Shown here: one piece after another, positions 32,010-34,383 of the stretch
How the letters are laid out: every line of letters starts with the position of its first letter
Numbering within the stretch: position 1 is the first letter of the stretch
NCBI GenBank assembly: GCA_934621705.1
Contig: CAKTUP010000006.1
Coordinates: 1-34,383 of the forward strand
Length of the DNA stretch: 34,383 nt
Direction: 5' to 3'
DNA from: an uncultured Petrimonas sp.
Lineage (GTDB): Bacteria > Bacteroidota > Bacteroidia > Bacteroidales > Dysgonomonadaceae
Position numbers and translations under genes: made by a program
Notes under the pieces: generated by a model
Seen by the model: the letters and a program-made list of their open reading frames with translations, nothing else
Told to the model about the DNA's origin: nothing
The model's database searches: none

Positions 32010-32481
32010 ATTCTTTGCGTGATTTATATCCAACCATGTTTTTCAACCGGTCGAAAATTTCAGTGGATAACAGTTCGTAAATGAAATTCAATGCTGGATT
32101 TTTGGGGTAAACCAGCCGGGCGTTTTTGAAAATGTTGGTTAAGTAGAAGTAAACCACCACGTAAGTGAGCCACTTAACGGCCGTGATGCCGATGCCGGGT
32201 TCACTCAGCAGCCGCGCTCCGTAATCAAGGAAGACCACACACGCCGCGTAAAACATGAGCTGGGTGATGGCGTTGAAGGCTTTTTTGAGTTGAAATTTCG
32301 CTTTATTCACGTGCACATCCGTGATTATTCCGGTTGCGATGTTGAAGATAAATGCGATAAAAAGCAGCTTTAACGTATTTTCCACCGGGGTGAGCACCGA
32401 TGCCAGCGCGGTAACGAAAAGCCAAAACAGTTCTTTTGTTCGTTCGAGAATTATATCCATTTGAGCAATAGTTAATTTCAT
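32002..32481 (-). CDS. Phage holin, four TM segments
   Basis: A 159-aa membrane protein with four hydrophobic segments: about residues 19-32, 37-55, 70-90 and 101-118. A charged C-terminus (DRLKNMVGYKSRKEYD) follows. The pattern NIATGIITDVHVNKAKFQLKKAFNAITQLMFYAACVVFLDYG fits the Bacteroidota phage holin family. It permits release or activation of the lysis enzyme at the end of the lytic cycle. It overlaps the DUF5675 gene and begins the lysis cassette. Confidence 0.82.
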   Translation of the reverse strand: MKLTIAQMDIILERTKELFWLFVTALASVLTPVENTLKLLFIAFIFNIATGIITDVHVNKAKFQLKKAFNAITQLMFYAACVVFLDYGARLLSEPGIGITAVKWLTYVVVYFYLTNIFKNARLVYPKNPALNFIYELLSTEIFDRLKNMVGYKSRKEYD

Positions 32482-32530
32482 TTTTTATGCGAAATTGGGG
32501 ATTTTGGAGGGGTGGGCAAAGGACAGATTA

Positions 32531-34383
32531 TTATGTATTCAAAGCAGCCTCGAGCCATGCGGTGACGATTCCATCTCCTTGTTTTGTAAATGACTGATCT
32601 CTGATGTTGTAAATACCATATTCAACTTCGTGCTGAACTTCGTAATATCTACCACCTGCAGCATATTGAGTTGCAGTTGGCGGAAGAGGATAGAATGCAG
32701 GGGTGTCAGTCTTATATTTTATCATCGGAGATCCTGTGCCTCTTGGATTATAACTAATTGTAAAATTTTGAGAACTCTTAATAATCCATTTATAAGGAGA
32801 TGGAGTGAAATATTCCGCCTCTGTTTTAGCTATGGATATCGGCTCTTGTTGTTTTAACGACAGAAAAACAGAACTTTCTACTTTTGATATTTCGGGGATA
32901 TATTTCATTTGGGACAACAAATATTCCTGCGATAAAATAGAGTGCTTTTCGTGTGAGGATATTTGAAGCTTGTCTTTTTCTGACAACAAAAGGTCAAACT
33001 CAACTTCGAGAAAAGCATTACGCAGCAAATTGTCGTATTCTCGCCAAAATTTCTCAAAAATTCCATATTCACCGTTATAATGAAGTGAATAATCCCATAT
33101 CTTCTCACCGTTACTGTTGTAATTTGACAGTGTTCCGATATCATAAGATGTGCTGCGATACACAAAACAGAGCATTGCCTTTAATTCTGTTGATGAAGCC
33201 TGATCAGTTACACTACTGTCTGATAATTGAATTGAGCTTTGTAAAAATCGGCCATTCCCTGCATACGGGTAACTTAACACCTCGGTGGAGATACCTGCCC
33301 AATTTCTTACTATTGTTACAATTTCAGGGACTACATCGGGGAAATTTTTCTCTTCGGCTTGAAGGATACCGCCCGCATAATAACTGACTGAAAGGCTACC
33401 CAGCCATTTTTGAAATGCCACCGTTCCTTTAAATCCATCTGCAAGTATAGCTCCGTCTTGTTTTCGAACATATGCTGCAGGATATTGAGCAAGAATTGAA
33501 AAAACGTTCTGAAACTCTGAATTCATATATCCCAGCGAATACTTGTACTTAGGGTTGTTATAATAAAAAGCGTACGTGTCAGCAGGTAACGTTTGCTTTT
33601 CTGACGCCAGTTTGATTTGCCGATAATTGTGGTGATAATTTATCTTGTATTCATCGCGAACAGCATATGACAGATCGGATGCAGAAGGTTGCGAAACGAT
33701 ATCTTTAAAAAGCTTCAAGTGAATGACTTTTTCCTGCTCATCCGGTATTATCTCAAGATTGAACTTCCGGAGTATTTCAAGCAGTGTTGATACCATAATA
33801 TTGGGAACGATATCGACATAATTGATTCTGGAATTAACAATTGTGTCGAGATTATCGTTTAAAAAAACCATATCCGAAAATGGGGCTTCGTCAAGAAGAG
33901 AAGGAGCGAGAGAATAACCCAAATATGTCAACACTTCTTCCAAAACGTGTTTTACTTTTACGAATGGCGAGATGTAAAATCCCTTTGGAACTGTTATCTG
34001 TTTATCATCTATATTCTCAGTAGTTTCTGCCTCTTTGAATAGCGATGCAAATCCATCGGCACGATTCGTACTGAATTGGTTGATCATGTATTTTTCCGTA
34101 ATTACTTGGAAACAGGAGAAGCGATGATCATTAATAGTGATAAGAGAACGAACAAATTCGATAGCTGCTTCAATGTTGAGAAATTCCAGCCTTTTATCAG
34201 TGAAAATTTCCATTAACGATATATCTTTTATTTTTTCATAGAATGCGCCTTCTCTTAGGTAGAATGATGTTTCTATCCCCTCTCCCTTTTTCGCTGAAAG
34301 TATTACCTGACGTGCATTTATTGAAAAAATACCGGATTGAATTTGAGCATCGATACGAGAGGCTAATTTATTGCGGTTGTCGG
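32531..34383 (-). CDS. Large phage tail-region protein, 5' end beyond the window
   Basis: At least 617 residues, ending EAALNT at 32531. The frame remains open past the internal ATG at 34213 to the right edge: upstream codons read ASRIDAQIQSGIFSINARQ and then KKGEGIETSFYLREGAFYEK, clearly coding, so the true start lies outside the window. A segment GFYISPFVKVKHVLEEVLTYLGY ... YVDIVPNIMVSTLLEILRKFNLEI resembles a block I recall from large Bacteroidota prophage proteins next to the tail genes, possibly baseplate-hub-like. No domain can be named with certainty. It is read first in the visible late operon, 49 bp before the holin. Confidence 0.75.
   Translation of the reverse strand, partial: DNRNKLASRIDAQIQSGIFSINARQVILSAKKGEGIETSFYLREGAFYEKIKDISLMEIFTDKRLEFLNIEAAIEFVRSLITINDHRFSCFQVITEKYMINQFSTNRADGFASLFKEAETTENIDDKQITVPKGFYISPFVKVKHVLEEVLTYLGYSLAPSLLDEAPFSDMVFLNDNLDTIVNSRINYVDIVPNIMVSTLLEILRKFNLEIIPDEQEKVIHLKLFKDIVSQPSASDLSYAVRDEYKINYHHNYRQIKLASEKQTLPADTYAFYYNNPKYKYSLGYMNSEFQNVFSILAQYPAAYVRKQDGAILADGFKGTVAFQKWLGSLSVSYYAGGILQAEEKNFPDVVPEIVTIVRNWAGISTEVLSYPYAGNGRFLQSSIQLSDSSVTDQASSTELKAMLCFVYRSTSYDIGTLSNYNSNGEKIWDYSLHYNGEYGIFEKFWREYDNLLRNAFLEVEFDLLLSEKDKLQISSHEKHSILSQEYLLSQMKYIPEISKVESSVFLSLKQQEPISIAKTEAEYFTPSPYKWIIKSSQNFTISYNPRGTGSPMIKYKTDTPAFYPLPPTATQYAAGGRYYEVQHEVEYGIYNIRDQSFTKQGDGIVTAWLEAALNT

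Noticed and set aside
21263..34383. attR copy of the ssrA 3' end
   Set aside because: No second copy of the T-arm/acceptor sequence was noticed; the element's other end probably lies beyond the window.
1..34383. CRISPR array, rRNA or tRNA genes
   Set aside because: No regularly spaced repeats and no rRNA or tRNA sequence was recognised apart from the tRNA-like part of tmRNA.

Overview
The window is a stretch of Bacteroidota (Bacteroidales-like) chromosome with the first 13 kb or so of an integrated phage-like element at its right. The lineage call rests on promoters of the Bacteroidota type (TAnnTTTG -7 boxes, one with TTTG 19 nt upstream), a fimbrillin-type lipoprotein with a DUF6359-like tail, a TonB receptor with a carboxypeptidase-regulatory N-terminus, an NfnAB pair, a tmRNA tag ending NYALAA, and Bacteroidota-type phage genes. 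An anaerobic relative of Dysgonomonadaceae/Porphyromonadaceae is plausible, but the genus cannot be fixed from the sequence alone.

Left part (1-20.8 kb), host backbone: a decayed tyrosine recombinase; a CsbD-like protein; an mscS channel gene and a membrane-anchored MutS-like ATPase gene as a two-gene minus-strand operon; a TPR protein; a probable zinc module (Fur/Zur-type regulator with a 33-bp dyad over its promoter, a TonB receptor and a His-rich DUF4625-type lipoprotein); two catabolic lipoproteins (phosphotriesterase-like and DUF1080); a remnant of an SGNH hydrolase; a fimbrillin-like lipoprotein; a 41-aa Cys-rich protein; a complete RND efflux operon (adaptor, pump, TolC); and nfnA-nfnB on the minus strand.

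Junction (20.8-21.35 kb): a complete tmRNA gene (ssrA) whose 3' end abuts an integrase gene, so ssrA is almost certainly the attachment site (attL). The matching attR is not in the window.

Right part (21.3-34.4 kb), the element: two tandem tyrosine recombinases on +, a small ORF with its own promoter and a serine recombinase on -, then a late-gene cassette read on - from the right edge. It holds a large tail-region protein (5' end off the window), a 4-TM holin, a DUF5675 protein, a membrane-spanning lipoprotein-like protein that fits a unimolecular spanin, an 860-aa tail protein with a carbohydrate-binding-like segment, two paralogous Ig-like tail proteins, a fibre-like protein and a small pyocin-knob-like tip protein.

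The most interesting structure is at 24.57-25.30 kb. Two tip-sized ORFs (104 and 105 aa) converge tail to tail, and the same 13-bp sequence lies just upstream of each start in inverted orientation. A second 8-bp block sits at the identical 16-bp distance outside each copy. A serine recombinase gene lies immediately outside. This is the layout expected of an invertible tail-tip switch (Mu Gin/G-segment logic) in which whole tip genes would be swapped into the end of the tail operon. The recombinase itself carries a GC-rich palindromic repeat inserted in frame.
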